From Bugulina stolonifera (lineage: Eukaryota > Bryozoa > Gymnolaemata > Cheilostomatida > Bugulidae), in NCBI GenBank assembly GCA_935421135.1, contig OW285191.1, forward strand, positions 4,131,219 to 4,195,218: a DNA stretch of 64,000 nt, in the 5' to 3' direction. The translations under genes were made by a program, and so were the position numbers. Positions 54,401 through 64,000 of the stretch are shown piece after piece; position 1 is the first letter of the stretch, and every line of letters begins with the position of its first letter. Under the pieces are notes generated by a model. The model saw nothing but the letters and a program-made list of their open reading frames with translations. It did no database searches and was not told the origin of the DNA.

Positions 54401-57400
54401 GCCAGTACTACCAGTAGTGCTGTCTAACTCTGTGATTATTCGCACAGCTGCAGGTTTTCTGTAGCTTCTACAACACAATATTAGTCTCATAGGAAGTGTG
54501 CGACTACATCTATCTAGTGCGTGTTGTGAGTTATCTCCACATGGTTATATATAGTGGTGCCAACAACCATATAAAGCTGAGTCCAGACTACAACGATTTT
54601 CAAATGAAAATCGTTCGTGTAAAAACGTGCTGGAAATTTGGCCCGATGGGCTGTTCACACTAGGCCGATTTTTAAATTCCAATCATGGGTTTTCCAAAAC
54701 TCTTTAATCGCGGAGGAAGGAAATTTATAAACACGGAAAAATAAACAAGATGGCGGCTAACACCGAACAGGAGGACTGTTTATTTACAATTAATTTTAAT
54801 TCTTTATTTGATAACACTAATCAAGAGGATAGTGCTCAACTGGCTGCATCAGTGTTAACAATAGGAAGTCATTATTTGAACAAATCTAAACTATCAAGAA
54901 AACGCCGCAGTAGCACACGCTCTTGCTGGGTATCAGATTTTGTTGGCAGAAGAGAGAATTATGGTGCTTTTAATTCAATTATGGCAGAATTGGAAGTGAG
55001 TGATGCGAAACGATGGCAAAACTATTTACGGATGGACAGTCATCTCTACAACTCGCTATTACAGTCCATTACACATGCCATCACTAAAAAAGATACTACG
55101 TGGAGAAAGGCTGTGCCACCAAGTGAGCGGTTGGCTGTTACTTTGAGATATTTGGCAACAGGCGAAAGCTATACCAGCTTACACTACCAATTTAGGATTG
55201 GTAAAAGCACAATAGCTGAAATTATCCCTGAAGTGTGCGCTGCAATTTTTGGCTGCCTTAAAGAGACATATTTAAAAACACCAAATACAGAAGCAGAATG
55301 GAAAAGAATTAGTTTCCATTTCAATGAAAGGTGGAACTTTCCTCATTGTATTGGAGCACTAGATGGAAAGCATATTGTTTTGAGGAAGCCTCACCACGCT
55401 GGTTCAGCCTACCATAATTACAAAGGATGTGAATCCATTGTGCTAATGGCTCTTGCAGATGCAACATACAAGTAAGTTTATTATACTATTATTAAATATT
55501 TCATTAACTTCAAAATTTCTTGTATGTACATTTTAAACGTAATTGGTTTTTTATAATTTAATTTATAACAATATTTTTAATAATTTATTGTAGATTTCTA
55601 TATGTGTATGTTGGAGCCAATGGCCGAGTATCTGATGGTGGTGTTTTCAAGCAAACAAAATTGTATGCTGCTCTAGAATCTGCTGGCGGACAACAGCTTG
55701 GAGTGCCATGTCGAGAAGCCTTGCCTGGTACATGTCAAGAAGCTCCATACGTCATAGTTGCTGACGATGCCTTCGCTCTTTCTACATATCTAATGAAACC
55801 ATTTCCAAGGTACTAAACTCATGTAATTGAAAATAATATTCTAACTTCTGTCAATTTCTTCCATCAATTATTATGCTCATGACTACTCTTATATTTTCTG
55901 TAATTAATAGAATTCTTGGTCCATGTTTTTCTCTAGACGGACACTAACTGAGGAAACTCACAAAATATTCAATTATCGCCTCTCAAGAGCTAGACGAGTA
56001 GTAGAGAATGCTTTTGGAATCCTGGCTTCTGTATTTCGAGTAAGATAGTAGCATACTAGTAGTCTAGTAATCACTGTCCATGTAGTCATACTACTAATCA
56101 CTGTCCATGTAGTCATACTACTAATCACTGTCCATGTAGTCATACTACTAATCACTGTCCATGTAGTCATACTACTAATCACTGTCCATGTAGTCATACT
56201 ACTAATCACTGTTCATGTAGTCATACTACTAATCACTGTCCATGTAGTCATACTACTAATCACTGTCCATGTAGTCATACTACTAATCACTGTCCATGTA
56301 GTCATACTACTAATCACTGTCCATGTAGTCATACTACTAATCACTGTCCATGTAGTCATACTACTAATCACTGTTCATGTAGTCATACTACTAATCACTG
56401 TCCATGTAGTCATACTACTAATCACTGTCCATGTAGTCATACTACTAATCACTGTCCATGTAGTCATACTACTAATCACTGTCCATGTAGTCATACTACT
56501 AATTCACTGTCCATGTAGTCATACTACTAATCACTGTCCATGTAGTCATACTACTAATCACTGTCCACGTAGTCATACTACTAATCACTGTCCATGTAGC
56601 AATCACAGTCTATGGATTGTTTCTAGGTATTTGAAAAGCCTATTCCCTTGGAACCTGAGAAGGCAGAATCTGTAACACTTGCAGCTTGTGTGTTGCACAA
56701 TTATCTCAGACACCATAAAGCAGCTGATACAGGGGAGCTTGACAATGAACCGTGGAGAGCAATAGATGCCGGTGGTTTAGGTGAGATTAGCTGCAGGCGA
56801 GGAGGCACAAACTACTCTCAAGCAGCTGCCAATACTAGAGAAATATTTTGTAACTACTTTAATGGACCTGGAGCTGTAGACTGGCAACACCAGATGATCT
56901 GAGCAATCTTAAACTTCAGCTTAATTCTGTGTTATATATTTCAAATTTGATTCTTTATTGCACTAATTGAAAATAAATATAAAATCAACGAAAACAATGA
57001 GTTGTTCAACAGTACAAAAATAACAAATGCATTATTAACAAGTTTAAAAATTATAGATTCTGGTAATTAGAATAGGAGTCGTATCCATGCCATGGCATTT
57101 GAGGTGCACTGCTTGGCCTGGCACATACCTGCTCTTCTGGGAAAATCTTGCGGAACACCATGTTCTGGATGTCTAACATGAGCATTCTTCTTGTTTTTGA
57201 GTCTGTAATTGAGTTTAAGTCTGATCCAAGAGTCATCAAAAACCCTTGTATATCTAAAGGGAGACTTGGTTTTTTATCTTCTTTCATACTCTCTAAGTGT
57301 TGGGTAGCACTCTTCATGTATTTTACTACCTCTATATGATTATCTTCTTCATCTTTAATAAGTCGTTTTCTTCTGGTTTTCTTATCTTTTCTTTCAGTAT

Positions 57401-60400
57401 CATCACCTGAAAATATAATAAAGACACAATGAACTCGAACTATAATATTATGATTAATATTGAGATGGCTTGAAAATATTTATTGCGTGTGACTATTCTA
57501 GTATAATATAATAAACTTACCACTTTGTTTTTCATCTGTTGATGATTGAGGGGATAGCGTGTCAGTCCCTTCTCTGACTACAAGAGTTGGTATTAAAAAT
57601 GACAGCTCATTATAGTACTCCCATGTTGGCACGTAGATATCACTAGTGCCACTCCCTGACTTTTCGGATTTCTTCACTTCATTCCATTCCTGCCAACATA
57701 AAAAATAATAATAAAGTAAGTTTATTTATTTTAATTAATAAATTAGTAGTAATGACAATTTTTATTTTAAAAATTAGTTACATGTAGAAGTAATAATATA
57801 AATATAAATAGTTCATATGAGAAGACGACTAACCTTTCTAAATCTAGTGCGTAGCATAGCATATTTCTTTTCTATGTCCCCCACGTCTGTCCCACAACAC
57901 TTTGCTAGCTCTGCAATTTGGCTCCTTTTTTCGTCTCTATTCATGTAATCCTGATCGTTGGAGTCCCATATAGCTGGATACATCTCTAAATTGCTCACCA
58001 AACTTCGCATCACTTGCCTTAACTTCGACATGTTGTTTAATGACTTGACGTTTCCGTGGTAACACGAAGCGCTTTCTGATTGGTCAATGCAAAAGTAATC
58101 GGGCGAATATTTCAGCACGCAAATAACCAGGCCGAAATCGTTCTAGAGCCAACAAATCGGCCGATTTTTCGTCCACACAACAACGATTTCATCAAATCCA
58201 AGAATCGTCCATAAAATCGTTGTAGTCTGGACTCAGCTTTAGGTAAAGAAAGTTACCATTCGTGGTTCACAATATTATTATTATTTATACATTAAATAGT
58301 GAGATTTCAGATGAACTATTAGGCCTACTCATATTAGCATTCAGTGATCTTAGCACACTGGCATTATATTTCATTTCACATCAACTTTGGAGTTGTCTTC
58401 CTTCTGTGGTTTAACTTGATATCATAAGAATAAACCTTCATATCTTATACAGTCATTGGCACACAGTGTCTTGTTGTGCCTACTTGACACATGGTTCTAA
58501 ACAAGCTAAATGCTATAATAATAAATGATCAAAAAGATAGGAAACCCCCAACTCAACCCATTAGCACATGTACACATAAACGGGACTAGGAATTTTAAGA
58601 GTGGGGCAACTCCAAAATATATATTGGCTCAAACTATCCACTCTTCCAACACCGTTTACTAGCCAATATGGAGTTGTCCTCCCCCTTCTGTGGCTTGTAC
58701 CAATTATACCAAAAGCATTAGTGATTTGATTGCTAACTGTAAGTTGTTATGCTAAATAGTGCGCTACCAGTGATGTAACCAATGAAATATCTATTGACCG
58801 TGTGCTACATGTATTTAGTGTCCTTAGTGGCAGTGTACTAGCTAAGCAAAGGTGATGGTAGCTCTACAAGAGTTAAGGATTCCAGTCGGAATTATACAGT
58901 GATGGAAGAGTTGATGTAGGAGTTACCTCCTCTTCAGACAATGTTTTGCTATCCGCAAAATATACACATAATATTTCAGTTTGAAGATTAAAAAAACACC
59001 ATTACACACATGCAAGTCTTTGTGAATAACTCTTAGACTGACTGGTTTCCCATCTCGTATTATTTGTTATTTTTAAAATGAATAACAGTATTTGACTAAC
59101 TACGCTGCTTTACTCATTATACGGTCTAAAGTGCAAGCTCACAGCTAAAATTAAGAACACAATTAAATGATGTCATTACAGGTCACCTTTCTAGATACTC
59201 AATGCCTCTAAAATACACAACACGACCATACATTTTATATATGAAATGCTTTGCGAACAAAATATGGCACATACATGTACATCAATGTAAAATTATACTC
59301 AAATGGTTATTCCTATAACACTTGTTTGTAATAGGAACAACTAAGCTGCTTGTGTAATATATGTATATAGATGTACATGTATCTACTTACAATAGCCCTG
59401 CAAAGTTCACCTCAGGGGGTGACAATTCCCAATACAAGGATATATAGAAAGAGGCCATGATAATTACATGTAATGTACATGTATATACAATGTACATGTA
59501 CTATAATATTATATTGGATGTAATACAGTTATTTGAATAAGCCTATTCTAGTACTTCCAAAATTGCAGTGTTCAACATGAAACAATCTCAATTAAATCGG
59601 TCAGGACTAAACACCACCACTTACCGGACATGAAATCCTGTATACTGATTGGTCGGCCATCCAAACTTCTTATTATTGAGGAGAGTTTTTAAAGCTTCTG
59701 GATTATTCTTACACAGAGTGTTGTAGTACTGGGTGGGACCCTGGACAGCCGCTGTCTGAGCTAAAGAAGTAGCGAGATCCACTGGTGCCTCTGGTGGCGC
59801 CCTCTGTTGAATACGTGGAGTGTCGTACGTCAGATACTCTCGGTGAGTGACTCCACGATTGTTGACAGCTGTGAATCTGCGGGGGTTCGGTCTGTCAAAT
59901 GATATAATTATATGACATGTGAAGCATAAGACTGATCAACGTATAAGGGTGATAGAGTGGTTGAGTGGCTAACTCGCTCATCAGTTATGGATCTAAAGGT
60001 CACGGGGTCACAAAGTACATACCACTCTCACAAATGCAACTTTTTAACTCACAGTCAAGCTCCTGTCACTGTAAAAGCATAGACTAAAGTGGTCAACTTT
60101 AACCTTATAGAATCGTGAAATTGGTAGCAGAACGAATTATACATACACAACCAATAACAAAGTTGTAGTAAAGTAACACAATGCAGGCCTACAGTGTTAC
60201 ACTCCTCAAGCACACGTTGTCGAAGGACTGGAAACATCTATTGACTAAATTGACCTATATGGTAGCTACTGTTGTAAATGTGGTGTCTACACTTCCGCTA
60301 CGCTGACGGAGTGTACTGCTATTTTAGCTGTGCATTTCCATGGGATAGTGCATGGATTATTGTTAGAGTACATATAATAGATAGCAGGGTCCAGACTTAT

Positions 60401-63381
60401 GTATAGAGAACATGTTGTAGAGGCTGGAATGCTGTTATACAGGTCTAGGGCAGTTCACTCGTCTACCATATAGTAATGTAACTGGGCTCTTACCTGGTTA
60501 GCTGTATAATATCTTCATCCGATGGAGCCCCATTCATCTGCCTGGACTTCCTCATCTTATGACATGCTGCCGGAGATGTTCTTGGACGCTGAGCTGCCTA
60601 TAAAAAAAAAATCAAGTGACCACTGAAACTTAACAACATCTTGATTGCCATTTTGCAAGGCATAGAGTCCAACAGGCTACTGCAGAAGTATAATTATACA
60701 TATTCCCTGATCATATAGGAGTTATCTACTCACATTCAGAGTAATCCCACTGAAACCTTTATATGTTTCCTGTTCACGGATAGCCTGAACTTTCCTCTAC
60801 AAAACCCAAGCAATAAAAAAATATTCAATGTCATACATTTGGAGTTACCTACCCAAAAGAGGAGATAATTCTGAATATATAACCATTAGAATATTATTTT
60901 GCTGTTCTACATATAAAACCTAATGGTTATGGTGATTGTTGGAAATCAGATCTAGTAAACCATGTACGATGAAATCATAAGAGAGTTAATGGTGACGTAT
61001 ACATATAGCAAAGTGAGCATATTGAGAGCATAAGGCTGTAAATAGAACTGCAGATACAGTCAATATGGGATCATACGCAATATGGCCTACAGTCAATATG
61101 GCATCATACACACTATGGTCTGCAGCTAGTATGCTACTTAGCCTAATCAGCAATGAGTGTGGTGGCAATGGTAAGGAGACTGATGTACAAAGTGGTATAC
61201 AACTTATACAGATATTACAACAGTGACTGTAATATTATACAAATATAAACTGTACGACAGCTATGGAAAGATAAATATTACTTAGTGTATACGTAATTAG
61301 TCTCTTATCAGAGTAATCGATAGTTTTAGCAAATAAACAATATCAACAATCTAGAAAGCGCCATCTGTCTACGCTCACTACAATTGAGCATAGTGTAACG
61401 ACTACTATATTAAAGGGGTAGGGTAGGATGCCAAGAATGTCATGAAGGTATATTATATTAATCTCTTAGCTTACCCTTTAAATACCATCTTGCTACAACA
61501 GTTTGTAAATAGAATATACCTTACAATATAGGCCTAAATATTGTTTCCATTTTTCTAAATTGCATTACCCTACAGTATATTTTTGGTAAATATCAACAAT
61601 TCAAAAACAAGAGACTAGTAATAAATTATATATATACATGTATGTATAGGCGTACATGTATATATATACATGTACATTGTAGATATGCATATACATGATA
61701 TATTATATACATGTACATTGTAGATATGCATATACATGATATATTATATACATGTACATTGTAGATATGCATATACATGATATATTATATACATGTACAT
61801 TGTAGATATGCATATACATGATATATTATATACATGTACATCAAGTCTATAAAAGTATTATTCTAGGAATTAGTAGGCTATACTAGTCACCCGCTACAGC
61901 AATGGTTATACTCTATAACCTAATATAACACAGTATAGTGCCAGTGTGCAACCTGTGAATATAGCAATGCGCCGTAGTTAACCTAGGTATAAGGTCTTAG
62001 AGCATTCACTTCTAGAATATTGTGATGGCTTTAGTTCCATACACACTTGCATCCATATTACAGGGTAGGCGTGTACACGTATCAAACTCACATGTCGGTT
62101 GATCTCTGCTGAGGTGCGGGTAAGTCTACCTCTACCCATCTGTAGGGGAGGTATCTTAGGGGTGTTCCACTTAGCTGAGCAGCTAGCCTGTTTTCCACCA
62201 GACATAGCTTCCTACAATGTAATAGTGTGTAGGTAGTTCATTTAGCTGGAACAAAGGCTATGGCAATGCAAGTTCAGCCAGTTCGCTTTGGCTGGATTGT
62301 TTCACTATTGGTCACTCCAGTATAATATACATAGACCTACTAAAACACCTGCATATACCTCAAAATAATTCATATACTACACCCTGTATATTCCTTATTC
62401 CACAGGGAACGGTTAATAGGATAACTAATATTTTCTCACACTTTAAATTAATTATACTAAGGTAGAGATGGTGGGGAGAGTGTTAAGTTACAGTACGAAT
62501 GTTTGTACTCCACTAGTCTCACGTATTTCAAGTGTTTCTCTAATATAACTTGGCAATGTAACACTGAAAGGTAAACAGTTAAAATCAAATACACAAGTAT
62601 GAATAATTATTCACACTGTACAGCAGATTTGTAAATATTCAAAGTACAGTATGTATAAAAGTTATACAATCTAGGGCAGCTGAAATAGGGTTAAACAAGG
62701 AGAGAAATTTCACAAGTTCACGACCGTTGAACTTTACAGCAGCCAATGATTATTTATATACGCAGTTTCGATAACAATGGTTCCATTAGACCATTAAAGT
62801 TTGACTTTAGAATAATGTTATAGCTATATGTTATTTTACTCTAGCAATATAAACAACCTGGCACCTTATTAATCAATGATATGAGTAAATATATAATATT
62901 TTAGTTCGTATACCCATTGTAATACCTGACAATATGTATAGAATTAATATACAGCCTACAATCTATTAATAAATAATATACTGATATCAACACACAATAA
63001 CTTTATAGCCTTACCATAGAAATCACAGAGAGCTTTCATCTGATATCAAACCTCTTAAAGTTGAACCTGATTTGAATTGACTTCAAACAACTTTACAGAA
63101 AATCAAAAGTTGATATAAATATTACTCCAGTTCTTTAACCTAGTATAGTATACATGCAAGGCAGTACAGTATCAGCATCAACAAGTACTGTAGACCTGTT
63201 CATACAGGTTAACCAGAAAGTTCAGAGTACTGATGACAACCAACCTATGCTCTAAAGGCCATGGCTTGGGATTTAGCAAAGTCAGACCGAGTTAGCAAAG
63301 TCGGACCTAAGAACTAGATAGTTTTATACCTACCATAGCAAGGAAAGCTCCAGTTCTATTTCTATTGTTACTTTGCATCAT
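33427..63381 (-). CDS. unrecognised 509-aa protein, 12 exons over 30 kb, with alternative 3' end
   Basis: Exons in transcript order: 63381-63334, 62211-62092, 60796-60734, 60597-60494, 59891-59625, 54467-54309, 53467-53379, 52750-52616, 38170-37844, 36862-36783, 36382-36323, 33504-33427. Phases close to 509 residues plus TAA. The start is ATGATG at 63381 ([16 protein letters not shown]). Segments include [60 protein letters not shown], an acidic stretch ([14 protein letters not shown]) and a C-terminal coiled-coil region ([36 protein letters not shown]). RRHSIS looks like a basophilic kinase site. If the donor at 36322 is skipped, translation stops at 36278 and gives 498 residues. The donor of exon 38170-37844 (GTGTAG) is weak. 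No signal peptide or membrane segment. I do not recognise the family. It is supported by splice sites and phase, not homology. Confidence 0.65.
33505..34554. other. intron sequence before the hAT-type MITE, no feature seen
   Basis: Part of the last intron of the minus-strand gene (33505-36322). AT-rich. I see no exon or full repeat that I can support. Confidence 0.5.
34563..35561. mobile_element. hAT-type MITE, 999 bp, with 8-bp target duplication
   Basis: Termini TAGTGCTGGGCGGTTTT and its inverse (AACACCGCCCAGCACTA end), flanked by a perfect 8-bp direct repeat CTATAATG (34555-34562 and 35562-35569). Eight-bp duplications and TAGTG/CAGTG-like ends are hAT features. The middle contains three related blocks of about 200 bp (each with GCATCGAATTATAARGATT and a CCATTTT-type motif). 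No transposase frame, so non-autonomous. It lies in the last intron of the minus-strand gene. Confidence 0.92.
36570..36765. repeat. 16-bp minisatellite
   Basis: About 12 copies of ACATAGGCACACTACT and the variant ACATAGGTACACCATT, in the intron between exons 36382 and 36783. Confidence 0.9.
38171..45099. other. 3' two-fifths of a 14.4-kb intron, no gene seen
   Basis: Part of the intron between exons 52616 and 38170 of the minus-strand gene. AT-rich with TACATGTA words. Short open frames (for example 40695-40952, 42334-42549, 44824-45048) have no recognisable protein features, no paired splice sites and no conserved-looking blocks. Confidence 0.5.
45100..45350. repeat. irregular minisatellite (GAGTCACTGAGAGGGGTGGA)
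   Basis: About ten imperfect units alternating AGAGTCACTGAGAGGGGTGG and ATACTGGATAC. They are open in both directions by composition. Intronic. Confidence 0.85.
45387..45924. mobile_element. Harbinger-type MITE, 538 bp, TAA target duplication
   Basis: Terminal inverted repeats of about 63 bp begin TGCTAGGGCCACACTGACGC. The element is flanked by TAA on both sides (45384-45386 and 45925-45927), the 3-bp TWA duplication of the PIF/Harbinger group. The interior contains many GCGAATTCGC and CGCGAAT words, also as subterminal repeats. No coding capacity. Confidence 0.85.
45928..51076. other. intron sequence, no gene seen
   Basis: AT-rich middle of the 14.4-kb intron. The open frame at 48000-48287 (95 codons) starts [13 protein letters not shown] but shows no domain that I know. 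The stretch 50650-50900 is richer in CpG and in GTTAGAAGTTAG repeats, with no exon that I can support. Confidence 0.5.
51085..51765. mobile_element. hAT-type MITE, 681 bp, with 8-bp target duplication
   Basis: Termini CAGGGTTGGGAA and its inverse (TTCCCAACCCTG), flanked by a perfect 8-bp direct repeat GATATATA (51077-51084 and 51766-51773). The subterminal region is rich in ATTCGATT and AATCGA words in both orientations. No transposase. A different family from the one at 34563. Confidence 0.92.
51790..51935. repeat. 34-bp minisatellite, 4 copies
   Basis: Head-to-tail copies of a 34-bp unit containing GTGCAGTACTGATACTATAT and GCATATTTGAG, starting just beside the hAT-type MITE. Confidence 0.9.
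54750..56902 (+). CDS. PIF/Harbinger DDE transposase, 438 aa, 4 exons
   Basis: Exons 54750-55471, 55594-55809, 55937-56039, 56627-56902 (TGA); phases close. It starts [20 protein letters not shown]. Residues about 120-165 form the helix-turn-helix region preceding the nuclease ([35 protein letters not shown]). The DDE nuclease shows Asp205 ([11 protein letters not shown]), Asp255 ([11 protein letters not shown]) and Glu335 ([11 protein letters not shown]), then the family's end motif ([10 protein letters not shown]). It would cut and paste the element and any MITE sharing its ends. The third intron (56040-56626) contains a 27-bp minisatellite. No disabling change was seen. Relatives include the domesticated HARBI1, but placement inside matching terminal repeats shows that this one is a transposon gene. 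Confidence 0.94.
56045..56605. repeat. 27-bp minisatellite inside the transposase intron
   Basis: About 20 copies of a 27-bp unit (CATACTACTAATCACTGTCC plus ATGTAGT), with one copy having an extra T and two having GTTCATG. It occupies nearly the whole third intron of the Harbinger transposase, so the unspliced frame is broken and splicing is needed. Confidence 0.96.
57051..58031 (-). CDS. MADF-BESS DNA-binding partner protein of the Harbinger element, 240 aa, 3 exons
   Basis: Exons in transcript order: 58031-57834, 57689-57521, 57406-57051 (TAA); phases close to 240 residues. The ATG at 58031 ([20 protein letters not shown]) opens an MADF/Myb-like domain ([29 protein letters not shown]; then [10 protein letters not shown] from exon 2). 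Exon 3 has a basic stretch ([14 protein letters not shown]) and a BESS-like segment ([33 protein letters not shown]). In known Harbinger elements the second protein binds the terminal repeats and helps bring the transposase into the nucleus. That role is inferred here from family and position. Confidence 0.88.
59945..60015 (+). other. tRNA-like fragment, possible SINE head
   Basis: GAGTGGTTGAGTGGCTAACT resembles a leucine- or serine-type tRNA A-box region. About 35 bases later, AAGGTCACGGGGTCACA is a poor B-box match. No foldable full tRNA was found, and it may be chance. Confidence 0.3.
60797..62091. other. intron between exons 62092 and 60796
   Basis: AT-rich intron sequence. It includes the 41-bp minisatellite listed separately and no exon that I can support. 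Confidence 0.55.
61671..61836. repeat. 41-bp minisatellite, 4 copies
   Basis: Four copies of a unit containing GTACATTGTAGATATGCATA and TACATGATATATTATATACA. Very AT-rich and partly self-complementary. Confidence 0.92.
62212..63333. other. first intron of the minus-strand gene, no feature seen
   Basis: AT-rich intron between the first exon (63334-63381) and exon 62092-62211. I see nothing in it beyond short AT-rich repeats. Confidence 0.5.
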
Positions 63382-63724
63382 CTTGACTAGCAGCAGATTA
63401 CACTTTGTTTTCCAACAAGAACCTGAATTAGGCACATGAACAGTAGCCTCTTGTCCAGTAAACTACATGCATATCAAACCGAGGTACCTAGTGGTAGGGC
63501 TTACTGCAAAATTGTGGTATCACAATATTTATGATACTGATCATTACTCTAGCCCTACTGATAAATGTATAGGTTTATGACGCACTGTTCTCCTTTCTTC
63601 TAAACTCATAGATGGAATTTTGTAATGCACCATACTAATCGTAACGATAGCGATAATTAGAAAAAACTCAAACTGAATAATATGTTTTCAAAGCTGACAA
63701 GGTGAAGGTTATCATGATTAGATT

Positions 63725-64000
63725 TACAGATGGTGTGGTGGTGAACAGATGGTGTAGTGGTTAACAGATGGTGTAGTGGTTACCAGATGGTGTGGTGGTT
63801 AACAGATGGTGTAGTGGTTAACAGATGGTGCAGTGGTTACCAGATGGTATAGTGGTTACCAGATGGTGTGGTGGTTAACAGATGGTGTAGTGGTTTACAG
63901 ATGGTGTAGTGGTTACCAGATGGTATAGTGGTTACCAGATGATGTGGTGGTTAACAGATGGTGTAGTGGTTAACAGATGGTGTAGTGGTTAACAGATGGT
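63725..64000. repeat. 19-bp minisatellite running off the window end
   Basis: At least 14 copies of ACAGATGGTGTAGTGGTTA with variants (GGTATAGTGG, GGTGTGGTGG, TTACC for TTAAC). It lies about 340 bases upstream of the minus-strand gene's start codon and continues past the window. Each unit contains TGGTGTAGTGGTTA, a close match to a polymerase III A box. Confidence 0.95.

Larger units (their letters stand above)
54574..58239 (+). mobile_element. complete PIF/Harbinger-like transposon with two genes, 3.67 kb
   Basis: Ends are TAAAGCTGAGTCCAGACTAC (from 54572) and its inverse (to 58241), matching over about 29 bp. They enclose a DDE transposase gene on the plus strand and a convergent MADF-BESS gene on the minus strand, the usual two-gene layout of the superfamily. 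The ends can be read as a TA duplication (54572-54573 and 58240-58241) or as an imperfect TAA/TTA trinucleotide. Inside, GGCCGATTT and CGATTTT words recur near both ends. All reading frames are intact, so the copy may be active. It sits in the intron between exons 59625 and 54467 of the minus-strand gene. Confidence 0.93.

Noticed and set aside
57813..58118. Extension of the MADF-BESS protein upstream of 58031
   Set aside because: The extra N-terminal codons run toward the terminal inverted repeat, whereas the ATG at 58031 starts directly before the MADF domain.

Overview
The window is nuclear DNA from an intron-rich, AT-rich animal genome. Three protein genes have small exons, short introns and GT-AG (one apparent GC-AG) splice sites. 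The intergenic DNA and the long introns are full of DNA transposons, LTR-like repeats, tRNA-derived SINEs and minisatellites. A caspase-like gene, an intron-rich DHTKD1 and a Polinton/Maverick with a chromodomain integrase fit a marine invertebrate. A sponge is my guess, but the species cannot be proved from this sequence.

Layout. (1) 527-7343 (+): the last 14 exons of DHTKD1, the E1 subunit of mitochondrial 2-oxoadipate dehydrogenase; the 5' exons lie outside the window. (2) 8664-19543: a complete-looking 10.88 kb Polinton/Maverick with 720-bp terminal inverted repeats and a perfect 6-bp target duplication (ATAATA), inserted into an older LTR-like repeat. It carries intact open frames for protease, major capsid protein, penton-like minor capsid protein, chromodomain integrase, packaging ATPase and several small or unrecognised proteins, but no family-B DNA polymerase. 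Where a polymerase could be, there is a 750-bp palindrome built from an inverted 31-bp satellite. (3) 19550-25735: a patchwork of LTR-like repeats, SINE-like copies and a small MITE. (4) 25760-32327 (+): a seven-exon gene for a 1126-aa protein, about a dozen ankyrin repeats joined to a caspase domain through a coding minisatellite (11 copies of a 7-residue unit). (5) 33427-63381 (-): a ~30 kb gene of 12 exons for an unrecognised ~500-aa protein with two alternative 3' ends. Its introns hold two hAT-type MITEs with perfect 8-bp target duplications, a Harbinger-type MITE with a TAA duplication, and a complete two-gene PIF/Harbinger transposon (DDE transposase plus MADF-BESS protein).

The three host genes show no obvious functional link. 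The Polinton genes form a virion-building set (capsid, penton, protease, ATPase) plus an integrase, and would need a replicating polymerase in trans. The two Harbinger genes are the usual transposase/DNA-binding partner pair.

Exon coordinates were assigned by hand from reading frame, splice dinucleotides and phase. Phases close exactly for all three host genes and for both Harbinger genes.
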